Positions 1 to 5,759 of a stretch of 6,448 bases of DNA are shown here, one piece after another. Position numbers and translations under genes: made by a program. The notes below the pieces were generated by a model. It was not told where the DNA came from, ran no database searches, and saw nothing but the letters and a program-made list of their open reading frames with translations. The stretch is from Gemmatimonadaceae bacterium. Lineage in GTDB: Bacteria > Gemmatimonadota > Gemmatimonadetes > Gemmatimonadales > Gemmatimonadaceae. The stretch spans positions 1-6,448 of the forward strand of contig JACCRL010000108.1 of NCBI GenBank assembly GCA_013813605.1, in the 5' to 3' direction. Each line of letters begins with the position of its first letter. The stretch's first letter is position 1.

Positions 1-371
1 CCCGCTTCCAGGTCGGCTCCGAACAGCATCGGGATGCCGCTCATCGACTGCAACGCGTTCAGCTTCGCGGCAAGCTCGGTCGGGGATCCCACGGAAATGG
101 TGAATCCACCGACCTTTTCCTGCGTGATGTACTCCGTGAGCCGGCGCCACTGCGGCGAGTCACCCGAAGCGTAGTCGCCGAGCACGGTCGGCCAGACTAT
201 CTGCGCCGCTTTCTCGCGCAGGGTGAGGCTGCGAAGAACCGAGTCCGCCCAGTCAGCGCGAACATCGGTCGCTGACGCCGTATACACGCGGGACGCTGGC
301 CCGACTCCGGCTGTGGTGCAACCGGCCGCGGCGGCCAGAACGAAGGTGAGGGACGCCGTTATCTGTCGCAT
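1..371 (-). CDS. GH3-family glycoside hydrolase lipoprotein, N-terminal part (cut by window edge)
   Basis: Only the first 123 codons are present; the gene continues past the left edge. The ATG is 2 bp after the stop of the preceding yggX-like gene (TGACGATG), so translation is probably coupled. Residues 2-17 form a short hydrophobic signal peptide ending in a lipobox (LAAAAGC, Cys18), so the mature protein should be a lipid-anchored, exported enzyme. After a short linker comes the typical GH3 N-terminal opening: DWADSVLRSLTLREKAAQ, then a GGFTISVG segment and IPMLFGADLEAG, which matches the beta-strand 'P.L...D.E.G' region of beta-glucosidases and beta-N-acetylhexosaminidases. The catalytic Asp lies in the missing part. 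Substrate cannot be told; GH3 enzymes cleave beta-glucosides or N-acetylhexosamines from cell wall or polysaccharide. From memory, related lipoproteins are often fused to a serine beta-lactamase-like domain, which cannot be tested here. Confidence 0.8.
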   Translation of the reverse strand, partial: MRQITASLTFVLAAAAGCTTAGVGPASRVYTASATDVRADWADSVLRSLTLREKAAQIVWPTVLGDYASGDSPQWRRLTEYITQEKVGGFTISVGSPTELAAKLNALQSMSGIPMLFGADLEA

Positions 372-373
372 CG

Positions 374-655
374 TCAGTGGGTGATTGTTCCTTTCTTGGT
401 CGTGTCGATCTCCGCGTCGCCGCCGGACTTGAACAGAAAGGAAGACATGTTCTTCGTCAGAAAGGTGCGCGCCTGCGGATCCATCACGTTCAGGCCGTAG
501 TGGTTGATCAACATCGTCTGCTGCTTCTGCCAGTCGGCCCAGCACTGGGTGCAGATCTCTTCCACGACGCGGGCGCCGATGGCGCCGGGAAAGGGAGGCT
601 TCTCGAAACCCGCGCGGGTCTGTGCGCAGCGCGCGCAGGTTACCGTCTGCGGCAC
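374..655 (-). CDS. yggX: YggX-family Fe(II)-trafficking / oxidative damage protection protein with two CxxC pairs
   Basis: A 93-residue protein, the normal length for the Iron_traffic family (about 90 aa). The family core is clear: FEKPPFPG (17-24), WADWQKQQTMLIN (39-51), the LNVMDP turn (55-60) and the FLTKNMSSFLF helix (65-75). In enterobacteria YggX protects iron-sulfur clusters from oxidation and is proposed to buffer or carry labile Fe(II) in the cytosol. The family's N-terminal Cys7 is present, but here it belongs to CARC (C7, C10), and a second pair CTQC (C35, C38) lies in the first helix; together they could form a four-Cys metal site. The GTG start at 655 is forced: an in-frame TAG lies two codons upstream. 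It sits 7 bp after the desaturase stop, with a weak AGGT ahead of it, and 2 bp before the GH3 gene. The symbol follows homology; the four-Cys form may deserve its own name. Confidence 0.88.
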   Translation of the reverse strand: MPQTVTCARCAQTRAGFEKPPFPGAIGARVVEEICTQCWADWQKQQTMLINHYGLNVMDPQARTFLTKNMSSFLFKSGGDAEIDTTKKGTITH

Positions 656-662
656 GCGCTAC

Positions 663-1412
663 CTAGGACCGCGCGTATTCGATCTTCGCCAGCCCGAAGA
701 GTGAGAGCAGGCGGAGGTAGAACCAGCCGATGTCAAACTCGTACCACTTTGCCTTGAACTTGGCCGAGTGCGGATCGTGGTGGTGGTTATTGTGGAGCTC
801 CTCGCCGCCGAGCCAGATGGCGATCGGCGAGATGTTGCGGCTCTCGTCCTTGACCTCGAAGTTGCGGTAGCCAACGGCGTGCCCGACGCCGTTGATAATG
901 CCGGCCGCCCAGAAGGGGATCCAGATCATCTGCACACCCCAGACGATCGGCCCGACAAAGAACCCGAACAGATAGACATCGACCACCAGCATCACCAGAA
1001 TTCCGACCCAGTTGAGCGGCGAGAGCAGGTGGCGCTCGAGCCAGTCGTTGGGCGTGCCCTTGCCGTACTTGTCGAGGATGCCGGGCTGGCGGACGGCCTT
1101 TCTATAGTAGAAGGCGCCCTTGAGAACGATCTCGCGCAGCCCCTCCATCACAGGGCTGTGCGGATCCCCTTCCCTGTCCGCGAATGCGTGGTGCTTGCGG
1201 TGGCACGCCACCCATTCCTTGGTCACGATCGCTGTCGACAGCCAAAGCCAGAGCCTCATCGGGAGCGCGGCCAGGTAGTGCAGCTTCACGCCACGGTGCG
1301 TCTGCGCGCGGTGCAGGAACAGAGTCACCGAGACGTTGGTGAGGTGCCCTGCGACGACGACAAAAAGGATCGGCTTCCACCAAGCGGTGGCCCAGCTTCC
1401 AAAATCCGGCAT
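663..1412 (-). CDS. Membrane diiron fatty-acid (acyl-CoA type) desaturase
   Basis: A 249-residue integral membrane protein with all three histidine boxes of the stearoyl-CoA-desaturase-like family: HRAQTH (34-39), HRKHH (71-75) and HNNHH (207-211), plus the additional conserved His in NGVGH (178). These bind two irons that use O2 and electrons from a ferredoxin or cytochrome to insert a cis double bond into an acyl chain. Hydrophobic segments fall at about 13-33, 46-64 and a paired stretch at about 132-177, as expected, with the His boxes on the cytoplasmic side. TKEWVA before box 2 and DPHSP after it are typical of bacterial members. The length is short relative to eukaryotic SCDs but usual for bacteria; nothing is missing. 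The ATG has a good ribosome binding site (GGAG, 6 nt upstream). It is the first gene of a tight unit with yggX and the GH3 lipoprotein. Position specificity (delta-9 or other) cannot be told. Confidence 0.93.
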   Translation of the reverse strand: MPDFGSWATAWWKPILFVVVAGHLTNVSVTLFLHRAQTHRGVKLHYLAALPMRLWLWLSTAIVTKEWVACHRKHHAFADREGDPHSPVMEGLREIVLKGAFYYRKAVRQPGILDKYGKGTPNDWLERHLLSPLNWVGILVMLVVDVYLFGFFVGPIVWGVQMIWIPFWAAGIINGVGHAVGYRNFEVKDESRNISPIAIWLGGEELHNNHHHDPHSAKFKAKWYEFDIGWFYLRLLSLFGLAKIEYARS

Positions 1413-1418
1413 TTACTG

Positions 1419-1422
1419 CTCC
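1419..1422 (-). promoter_or_regulatory. Shine-Dalgarno site of the desaturase gene
   Basis: GGAG on the minus strand, 6 nt before the ATG at 1412. It is one of only two clear Shine-Dalgarno sites in the window and fixes the desaturase start. Confidence 0.65.
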
Positions 1423-1532
1423 AATGTGACCAGGACGACTACTGACTGAATCTACCCGATGCGCAACACAGAGGCCACCGTTTCCGCGCTCGGGCTTGCG
1501 GCAGCTATCTGGTGGCCGTACCCTCTCCGCAC
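1423..1532. promoter_or_regulatory. Divergent intergenic region between desaturase and aldo/keto reductase
   Basis: About 110 bp separate the oppositely transcribed desaturase and reductase genes, so promoters for both units must lie here or run into the coding starts. I see no convincing -35/-10 pair on either strand; a TAGATT-like hexamer on the minus strand (about 1449-1454) is the nearest candidate and has no good -35 partner. No strong palindrome was seen. Confidence 0.4.
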
Positions 1533-2639
1533 ATGGCTCGGCTCAAGAGAACTGATACACTGCTGGCGGGAAAAGCGACCGCCGAAGGAACGCGAGGCTA
1601 CGAGCAGCGCTTTTCTTCCGCGCACGAGCCGGATTTCTACCGGCCGTTCGCTGATGGCCTCCACGTTTCCTCGCTCGGACTCGGCACATACCTCGGCGAA
1701 TGTGACGACGCCGAGGACCAGCGGTATGCGCAGACGATTTCGCTGGCGCTCCGACGCGGAATAAATCTTCTCGACACCGCCATCAACTACCGCTGCCAGC
1801 GCTCGGAGCGCGCGGTGGGTTCCGCGCTCCGCAGCTCCGTTGCGAGCGGCGCGGTAAACAGGGACGAGGTCGTCGTCTGCACCAAGGGCGGCTACATCCC
1901 GCTCGACTGGTGCCCTCCGAACACGCGCGAGGGCTACCGCGGATTTCTGCAGAGCGAATACTTCGGGCCTGGAGTAATGACGCCGTCCGACGTCGTTGCC
2001 GGCGGACACTGTCTCACACAGCGGTATCTCGCCGACCAGATCGGACGCAGCAGGCGCAACCTCGGCATCGAGTGCATCGATGTCTATTACCTGCACAATC
2101 CCGAGCAGCAGCTCGAGGTGATCGAGTCCGCACAGTTCCGCGATGTCATCCGCGCCGCGTTCACCACGCTTGAGGAGCAGGTGTCACGCGGCGCGATCGG
2201 CGTCTATGGGTGCGCGACGTGGCAGGGCTTCCGCGTTCCCCCGTCGTCACGCAATCACCTCGGTCTCGAGGCTCTGTTGGAAATCGCCGTCGAGGCAGGC
2301 GGAAAGGGTCATCATTTCCGGGCGATCCAGCTCCCCGTCAACCTCGCGATGGCCGAAGCGGCACGTCTGCCGACGCAGCAGCTTGCCGGAAACGGACTCG
2401 TTCCCGCTCTCGAGGCGGCGGCACAGCTCGGCGTTTCAGTCGTCGGCAGCGCGACGCTGATGCAGTCGCAGCTGACGCGCTCGCTGCCGGCGGAGCTCGG
2501 TGCGGCGTTCCCGGGTTTTGCCAGCGACGCCCAGCGCGCCATCGCCTTTGCGCGGTCGATGCCCGTGTCGGTGGCGCTGGTCGGCATGAAGGCGGCGGAG
2601 CATCTCGAGGAAAACCTTCAGCCCGCCGTAGCAGTCTGA
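1533..2639 (+). CDS. Aldo/keto reductase family oxidoreductase
   Basis: A 368-residue NADPH-type aldo/keto reductase (TIM barrel), cytosolic. Counting from the ATG at 1533, the tetrad is visible: Asp81 and Tyr86 in GINLLDTAINY, Lys118 in VVVCTKGG, and His188 in DVYYLHNPE. The N-terminal strand LHVSSLGLGTYLGECD and the late VSVVGSATLMQSQL and VSVALVGMK segments also fit. The stretch between the catalytic Lys and the next helix (about 121-163, including DWCPPNTREGYRGF) is longer than in typical members and probably forms a lid over the active site. Substrate is unknown. An in-frame GTG at 1512 would add seven residues; neither start has a Shine-Dalgarno site, and I prefer the ATG. The stop overlaps the proposed CTG start of the next gene by four bases, so the two genes are likely translated together. 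Confidence 0.88.
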   Translation: MARLKRTDTLLAGKATAEGTRGYEQRFSSAHEPDFYRPFADGLHVSSLGLGTYLGECDDAEDQRYAQTISLALRRGINLLDTAINYRCQRSERAVGSALRSSVASGAVNRDEVVVCTKGGYIPLDWCPPNTREGYRGFLQSEYFGPGVMTPSDVVAGGHCLTQRYLADQIGRSRRNLGIECIDVYYLHNPEQQLEVIESAQFRDVIRAAFTTLEEQVSRGAIGVYGCATWQGFRVPPSSRNHLGLEALLEIAVEAGGKGHHFRAIQLPVNLAMAEAARLPTQQLAGNGLVPALEAAAQLGVSVVGSATLMQSQLTRSLPAELGAAFPGFASDAQRAIAFARSMPVSVALVGMKAAEHLEENLQPAVAV

Positions 2640-3628
2640 AACCGCCGTTCGCCCACCACCGTCCGGGCGGTGGGTTTCGGAATCCTTGGCCGGGTGCGCA
2701 TCCCCACGGCTTCCTGGACTTCCTCAGGTGGGTGCTGGTCGAACGGGCGCGAAATCCCCGCCGGGCCGATCCTGACCCCGCGGTTTTTCAGAGAGCAGTG
2801 CCGCGCTTCGTCGTCCCGCGCGCTGAACCAGGTGAGATGACGATCACCTGGGTTGGACAGTCCACTTTTCTGCTGCAGCAGGGTGGACTGAACATTCTCA
2901 CCGACCCGGTCTGGAGTGAGCGCGCATCCCCGTTCGCCTTCGCCGGCCCCCGACGCTGGGTGCCGGCCGCGGTGGACTTCGACCGCCTGCCGCCCATCGA
3001 CATGGTGCTCATCTCGCACGACCACTACGACCATCTCGACCGCGACACCGTGCGACGCCTTGCCGCGCGCTTTCCGGCGATCAGATGGCACGCCCCACTC
3101 GGGGTCGCGCGCACGTTGCGCCGGTTCGGGGCGCGCGATGTGTTCGAGGCCGACTGGTGGGATGCCGCCGACACGATGGGCGTCACCGTCACCGCGATAC
3201 CCGCGCAACACTTTTCGGGACGTGGCGTCCATAATCGCAACTCCACGCTCTGGTGCGGCTGGTCGCTGCGATCGGCCGCACATGCGACGCTGTTTGCCGG
3301 CGACACCGCGCTGCACCCGGAGTTCGGCGAGATCGCCAGCAGGCTCGGACCCTTTGACCTCGCAATTCTGCCTGTCGGAGCGTACGAGCCGCGGTGGTTC
3401 ATGAGCACGGTGCACATGGATCCGGCTGACGCGCTGAAAGCTTTGGAGGCGCTGGGTGGTCCCGCCGGCATGCGCATGACGCCCGGTCACTGGGGAACAT
3501 TCAAGCTCACCGACGAACCGATGGACGAGCCGCCGCGCGTGCTGCGCGAACAGTGGGAAGCGGCGGGATTTCCCGCCGAGCGACTCTGGATGCTCGATCA
3601 CGGGGAGACACGCTCGACCGCCGATTAG
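2636..3628 (+). CDS. NAPE-PLD-like metallo-beta-lactamase-fold hydrolase
   Basis: From a CTG at 2636 this is a 330-residue protein. The MBL zinc motif HDHYDH (His128, His130, Asp132, His133) is intact, followed by further ligand candidates His192 (AQHFSG), Asp223 (FAGDTAL) and His285 (TPGHWGTF). The N-terminal block GGFRNPWPGAHPHGFLDFLR (12-31) matches the FxNPWP...LRW opening of NAPE-specific phospholipase D (known in human as VNPWPTWKNPS), so it belongs to the NAPE-PLD/UlaG-like branch. NAPE-PLD hydrolyses N-acyl phosphatidylethanolamines; the substrate of bacterial homologues is usually unknown, so the name is by family only. No signal peptide is seen. No ATG, GTG or TTG lies in frame between 2219 and the NPWP block; the next ones are GTG 2732 and ATG 2837, both inside conserved sequence. 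The CTG overlaps the reductase stop (CTGA), typical of coupled genes. Confidence 0.85.
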   Translation: MKPPFAHHRPGGGFRNPWPGAHPHGFLDFLRWVLVERARNPRRADPDPAVFQRAVPRFVVPRAEPGEMTITWVGQSTFLLQQGGLNILTDPVWSERASPFAFAGPRRWVPAAVDFDRLPPIDMVLISHDHYDHLDRDTVRRLAARFPAIRWHAPLGVARTLRRFGARDVFEADWWDAADTMGVTVTAIPAQHFSGRGVHNRNSTLWCGWSLRSAAHATLFAGDTALHPEFGEIASRLGPFDLAILPVGAYEPRWFMSTVHMDPADALKALEALGGPAGMRMTPGHWGTFKLTDEPMDEPPRVLREQWEAAGFPAERLWMLDHGETRSTAD

Positions 3629-3734
3629 TGCGCGCTCGCCGAATGTGATTGCGGCGGCACTCCATGTAGAACAACTTGTTGTGCGCGAATCTTGCTATCC
3701 GGTTGTACGAATCCCTCCAACACGGAGCTTTCCC
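3629..3734 (+). promoter_or_regulatory. Leader of the histone-like gene
   Basis: This 106-bp gap is AT-richer than its surroundings and includes a small inverted repeat, ACAAC-TT-GTTGT (3671-3682). A weak promoter-like pair may be TTGTTG (3676-3681) with TATCCG 14 bp later, which is shorter than ideal spacing, so I do not claim it. A Shine-Dalgarno GGAG at 3724-3727 lies 7 nt before the ATG. The gap, the change in composition and the good ribosome site suggest that the histone-like gene has its own promoter. Confidence 0.35.
3724..3727 (+). promoter_or_regulatory. Shine-Dalgarno site of the histone-like gene
   Basis: GGAG, 7 nt before the ATG at 3735. It chooses that ATG over a longer reading from 3645, whose first 30 residues are not basic and have no ribosome site. 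Confidence 0.7.
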
Positions 3735-4157
3735 ATGGCTGCAAAGAAGAAGTCCAGTGCTGCACGAAGTGGCAGAAAGAGAAAGAGCGCTGCTCGCAAG
3801 AGTGTCGCTCGCAAGGTCGGACGGAAAAAGGCCGGCGCTCGGAAGGCCGTTCGTAAAGTTGTTCGCAAGGCTAAAAGGGTCGTTCGCAAGGCCAAGCGTA
3901 AGGTCGCTGCCAAGAAGGGTGCCGCGACTCGCGCACGCAAGAGTGCGAAGCGCAGCGCGGCAGCGCGGAAGGGAGCAAGGACGCGCGGCTCGACCGCTCG
4001 CAAGAGCTCCGCTCGCAAGGGCGCAAGGACGCGTAAGGCGAACCGCTCTCCAGTGGCGCGCGTCAAGCGTGTCGCTACGAGCGTAGCCTCGCAGGCAGCG
4101 GGACTTGCCGAGCGTGGCGTCGATTCCGTCTCGGGATTCGTCTCCGACCGGTTCTAG
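3735..4157 (+). CDS. Lys/Arg/Ala-rich histone H1-like DNA-binding protein
   Basis: A 140-residue, extremely basic protein. Residues 1-112 consist almost wholly of Ala, Lys, Arg, Ser, Val and Gly, in low-complexity ARK/VRK/AKR units, like the C-terminal tail of eukaryotic H1 or the bacterial Hc1/Hc2- and AlgP-type proteins. Internal repeats are VVRKAKR (42-48 and 49-55) and ARKGARTR (77-84 and 93-100). Residues 113-140 differ sharply: few charges, with Glu126, Asp130 and Asp138, ending in SVSGFVSDRF, a possible amphipathic helix. Such proteins bind DNA without sequence preference and compact the nucleoid; this role is inferred from composition. There is no globular domain and no Cys. It follows the MBL gene by 106 bp, has its own Shine-Dalgarno site and is followed at once by a strong hairpin, so it is probably a separate, well-expressed transcript. 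Because of low complexity, database similarity would be unreliable. Confidence 0.8.
   Translation: MAAKKKSSAARSGRKRKSAARKSVARKVGRKKAGARKAVRKVVRKAKRVVRKAKRKVAAKKGAATRARKSAKRSAAARKGARTRGSTARKSSARKGARTRKANRSPVARVKRVATSVASQAAGLAERGVDSVSGFVSDRF
3861..3892 (+). repeat. 21-bp tandem unit within the histone-like gene
   Basis: GTTCGCAAGGC occurs at 3861-3871 and again at 3882-3892, a 21-bp period that encodes the two adjacent VVRKAKR heptapeptides. It points to growth of the basic tail by slippage or duplication of codon blocks. Confidence 0.6.
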
Positions 4158-4167
4158 CCAGCGGGAC

Positions 4168-4202
4168 CACGACAGCCGCTTCACAGTGAAGCGGCTGTCG
4201 TG
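4168..4202. terminator. Perfect 17-bp hairpin between convergent genes, likely two-way terminator
   Basis: CACGACAGCCGCTTCAC (4168-4184) and its exact reverse complement (4186-4202) are separated by a single A, so the real RNA loop must open to about 3-5 nt with a stem of about 15 bp. It begins 11 bp after the histone-like stop and includes the last six codons and stop of the hydrolase on the other strand. Its place between convergent genes suits a terminator for both. No T-run follows the stem in either direction, so it is not a textbook intrinsic terminator; it may act as a U-less terminator or a barrier against 3' decay. Confidence 0.65.
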
Positions 4203-4987
4203 CCCTCCCCGCGGTGCAGTGTCAGCCACGAGCTGACTTCATCGAAAACTTTTTCGCGGCCGTAGTCGACCGTGATCACATGGCCCGCTCCAGTCGTCAT
4301 GACGAGCTTTTTTTCGGTGGAGCCCAGCGAGGCGATGGCCTGGCTGGCGGTGCGCGGCGAGCAGCGCGGATCCTCACGCGACTGGATCAGCAGCGTCGGA
4401 GATCTCACTCCTGGTAGTGCCCGCTTTGCCATGCGCACGACGCGCAACAGCTGGTGAAGCGTCCCGCCGGTGACGCTGCCGTACGCCAGATTCTTTTTCC
4501 TCTCCTTCGGGTCAAGTATGGATCGCGGACTGCTTCCGTCGATCTCGCCAGCAAATTTTCCCCACGCCAGATGCACCGATGCGGCGATCGCGACGTGACG
4601 CTGCATCGCCAGGTACGGGGCGATCAACGCCAGCGCGGGAATGTCGGGATACTCGGCGGCGAGGATAGTTGCGATCGCTCCACCCATCGAGAGACCGACC
4701 AGCGCAACTGACGATTTCTGCCTGCGCATCTCGAGCAGCTCGCTCCGCGCCGCGTCGAGCCACTCGTCGGCGCTCGATGCGGTGAACGCGGCCATCGTCC
4801 GGCCATGTCCCGGCAGCAGTGGCGCACGCACGGCGTAGCCATCCTTCTTCAGCCGCAGCGCGAGAAGACGAAGCGTTTGCGGCGTGTCCCCAAAACCGTG
4901 AAGGAGAAGAGCTCCACGGAAGCCCCTCCCCTTCAGGTCGATCGCTTCGGCGCCAGCGCGAATTCTATCGGTGTTAGAACCCTTCAT
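4181..4987 (-). CDS. Alpha/beta-hydrolase, carboxylesterase / monoacylglycerol lipase type
   Basis: A 268-residue cytosolic alpha/beta-hydrolase. Visible parts in order: the oxyanion loop LLLHGFGDTP (27-36), the LLPGHG turn (57-62), the nucleophile elbow GLSMGG with Ser100, Asp206 in IQSREDPRCSP, and His236 in GAGHVITVD. The spacing and the 'GHVITVD' ending resemble Est30-type thermostable carboxylesterases and monoglyceride lipases, which hydrolyse short or medium acyl esters; the exact substrate is unknown. A small, charged cap between about 128 and 190 (HVAIAASVHLAWGKFAG, DPKERKKN) is present. There is no signal peptide. The ATG is 4 bp after the stop of the Crp-like gene and has no Shine-Dalgarno site, so it is probably translated by coupling to the regulator. 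Its last codons (TTAASL, stop) lie inside the hairpin shared with the convergent histone-like gene. Confidence 0.9.
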   Translation of the reverse strand: MKGSNTDRIRAGAEAIDLKGRGFRGALLLHGFGDTPQTLRLLALRLKKDGYAVRAPLLPGHGRTMAAFTASSADEWLDAARSELLEMRRQKSSVALVGLSMGGAIATILAAEYPDIPALALIAPYLAMQRHVAIAASVHLAWGKFAGEIDGSSPRSILDPKERKKNLAYGSVTGGTLHQLLRVVRMAKRALPGVRSPTLLIQSREDPRCSPRTASQAIASLGSTEKKLVMTTGAGHVITVDYGREKVFDEVSSWLTLHRGEGTTAASL

Positions 4988-4991
4988 CCGG

Positions 4992-5741
4992 CTAGGATGT
5001 CGGTCGCGCCAGCTCCCTGGTCAAGGGCACCGCCGTTTCACCGTTGCCGGCCTGTGGACCTGTCGCATGAAGCAGGGCCGGCGCGATGAGGAAAGTCGTT
5101 CCGGCGCGCTCGGCGATTCCGGCGCTTACCAGCCGGCTCAACGCCAGTGTGATGGACTCGCGAGTTGCACCCACCATTTCACACAACAGGCGGTGGTGAC
5201 CGTTCTCCAGCTTAAGTCTGCCACTGGAATCCGTAAAGGAGCTGTCGGCGCTCAGGACTCCGAGCGTTGCGGCGAGGCGCTCATCTACGCTCAGCGCCGC
5301 AAGCTCGTGCAGGCGCTCGAGCAGGTGTGCGTGCTCGGACATCATCTGTGACACGAACGCGAGCGCCTCGCCGGAGCGCTCACGCACGAAGGCGCGAAAC
5401 TGGGAGCTGCTGAGGAAGAGCGTGCGTGCTTCGTCGGATGCGTTCGCATCGGTGACGTACTTGCCGTTGCCGGAAAGTCCTTCGCTCCCGAAGGCCTGGC
5501 CAACGGTGGCGATCGACGGCACGAACGCGCGGCCTGTCTTGATGCGATTGCGCAGGACGACGTGACCCTCGAGAACCATGAACACGCCATCGGCATGGGC
5601 GCCCCGCTGGTATATCTGGAATCCCGCGGGCCAGGTTGCTTTCGCGCTATACGGAATGATGGGCGCGATCTCCAGCGCGGAGAGCCTGCTGCTGTGAGTT
5701 TGCGCTGGTTCGCCTTTCATCTCGCGCAACCAATCTCGCAA
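4992..5741 (-). CDS. Crp/Fnr-family transcriptional regulator
   Basis: A 249-residue, two-domain regulator. Residues about 25-115 form a cNMP-binding-type beta-roll (ADGVFMVLEGHVVLRNR, then VGQAFGSEGL), followed by the long dimer helix (about 118-155) and a winged helix-turn-helix at about 181-220 (LLCEMVGATRESITLALSRL, then the wing ERAGTTFLI). Arg194-Glu195 match the DNA-reading Arg-Glu of CRP, but the third contact (CRP Arg185) is Leu here. The CRP ligand pair Arg82-Ser83 is not evident (Lys-Tyr at about 94-95), and a single Cys rules out an FNR-type iron-sulfur site, so the signal is unknown. The tail after about residue 222 is a disordered extension. Translation from TTG 5741 is shown; ATG 5720 (seven residues shorter) is equally possible, since neither has a good ribosome site. 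It sits 4 bp ahead of the esterase, a likely target or partner. Confidence 0.88.
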   Translation of the reverse strand: MRDWLREMKGEPAQTHSSRLSALEIAPIIPYSAKATWPAGFQIYQRGAHADGVFMVLEGHVVLRNRIKTGRAFVPSIATVGQAFGSEGLSGNGKYVTDANASDEARTLFLSSSQFRAFVRERSGEALAFVSQMMSEHAHLLERLHELAALSVDERLAATLGVLSADSSFTDSSGRLKLENGHHRLLCEMVGATRESITLALSRLVSAGIAERAGTTFLIAPALLHATGPQAGNGETAVPLTRELARPTS

Positions 5742-5759
5742 TGTCCAGGCCGACTGGTC

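Noticed and set aside
377..1445. Long plus-strand open frames opposite yggX and the desaturase (377-757 and 768-1445)
   Set aside because: They mirror well-supported minus-strand genes, have no family motifs and have the Arg/Ala/Val-rich composition of antisense frames in GC-rich DNA.
1452..2096. Minus-strand 214-codon frame opposite the reductase
   Set aside because: The plus frame has all four catalytic residues; the antisense frame has no recognisable domain.
2210..2635. Upstream extension of the MBL protein to GTG 2210 (472 residues)
   Set aside because: The extra part is read out of frame through the reductase, is Arg/Gly/Ser-rich and does not look like protein.
2586..2640. Reductase and MBL protein joined by programmed -1 frameshift
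   Set aside because: The MBL frame is -1 to the reductase, but there is no slippery heptamer near the overlap; a CTGA restart is simpler.
2618..3601. Minus-strand 327-codon frame opposite the MBL gene
   Set aside because: The plus frame contains the intact HxHxDH zinc motif and the NPWP block; the antisense frame is a shadow.
3861..4035. Repeats in the histone-like gene as a CRISPR or satellite array
   Set aside because: The repeats are in frame, degenerate and explained by the repetitive basic peptide; there are no spacers.
3507..4229. Minus-strand frames opposite the histone-like gene (3507-4229 and 3695-4066)
   Set aside because: They are Leu/Arg/Ala-rich reflections of the basic repeats and one of them crosses the terminator hairpin.
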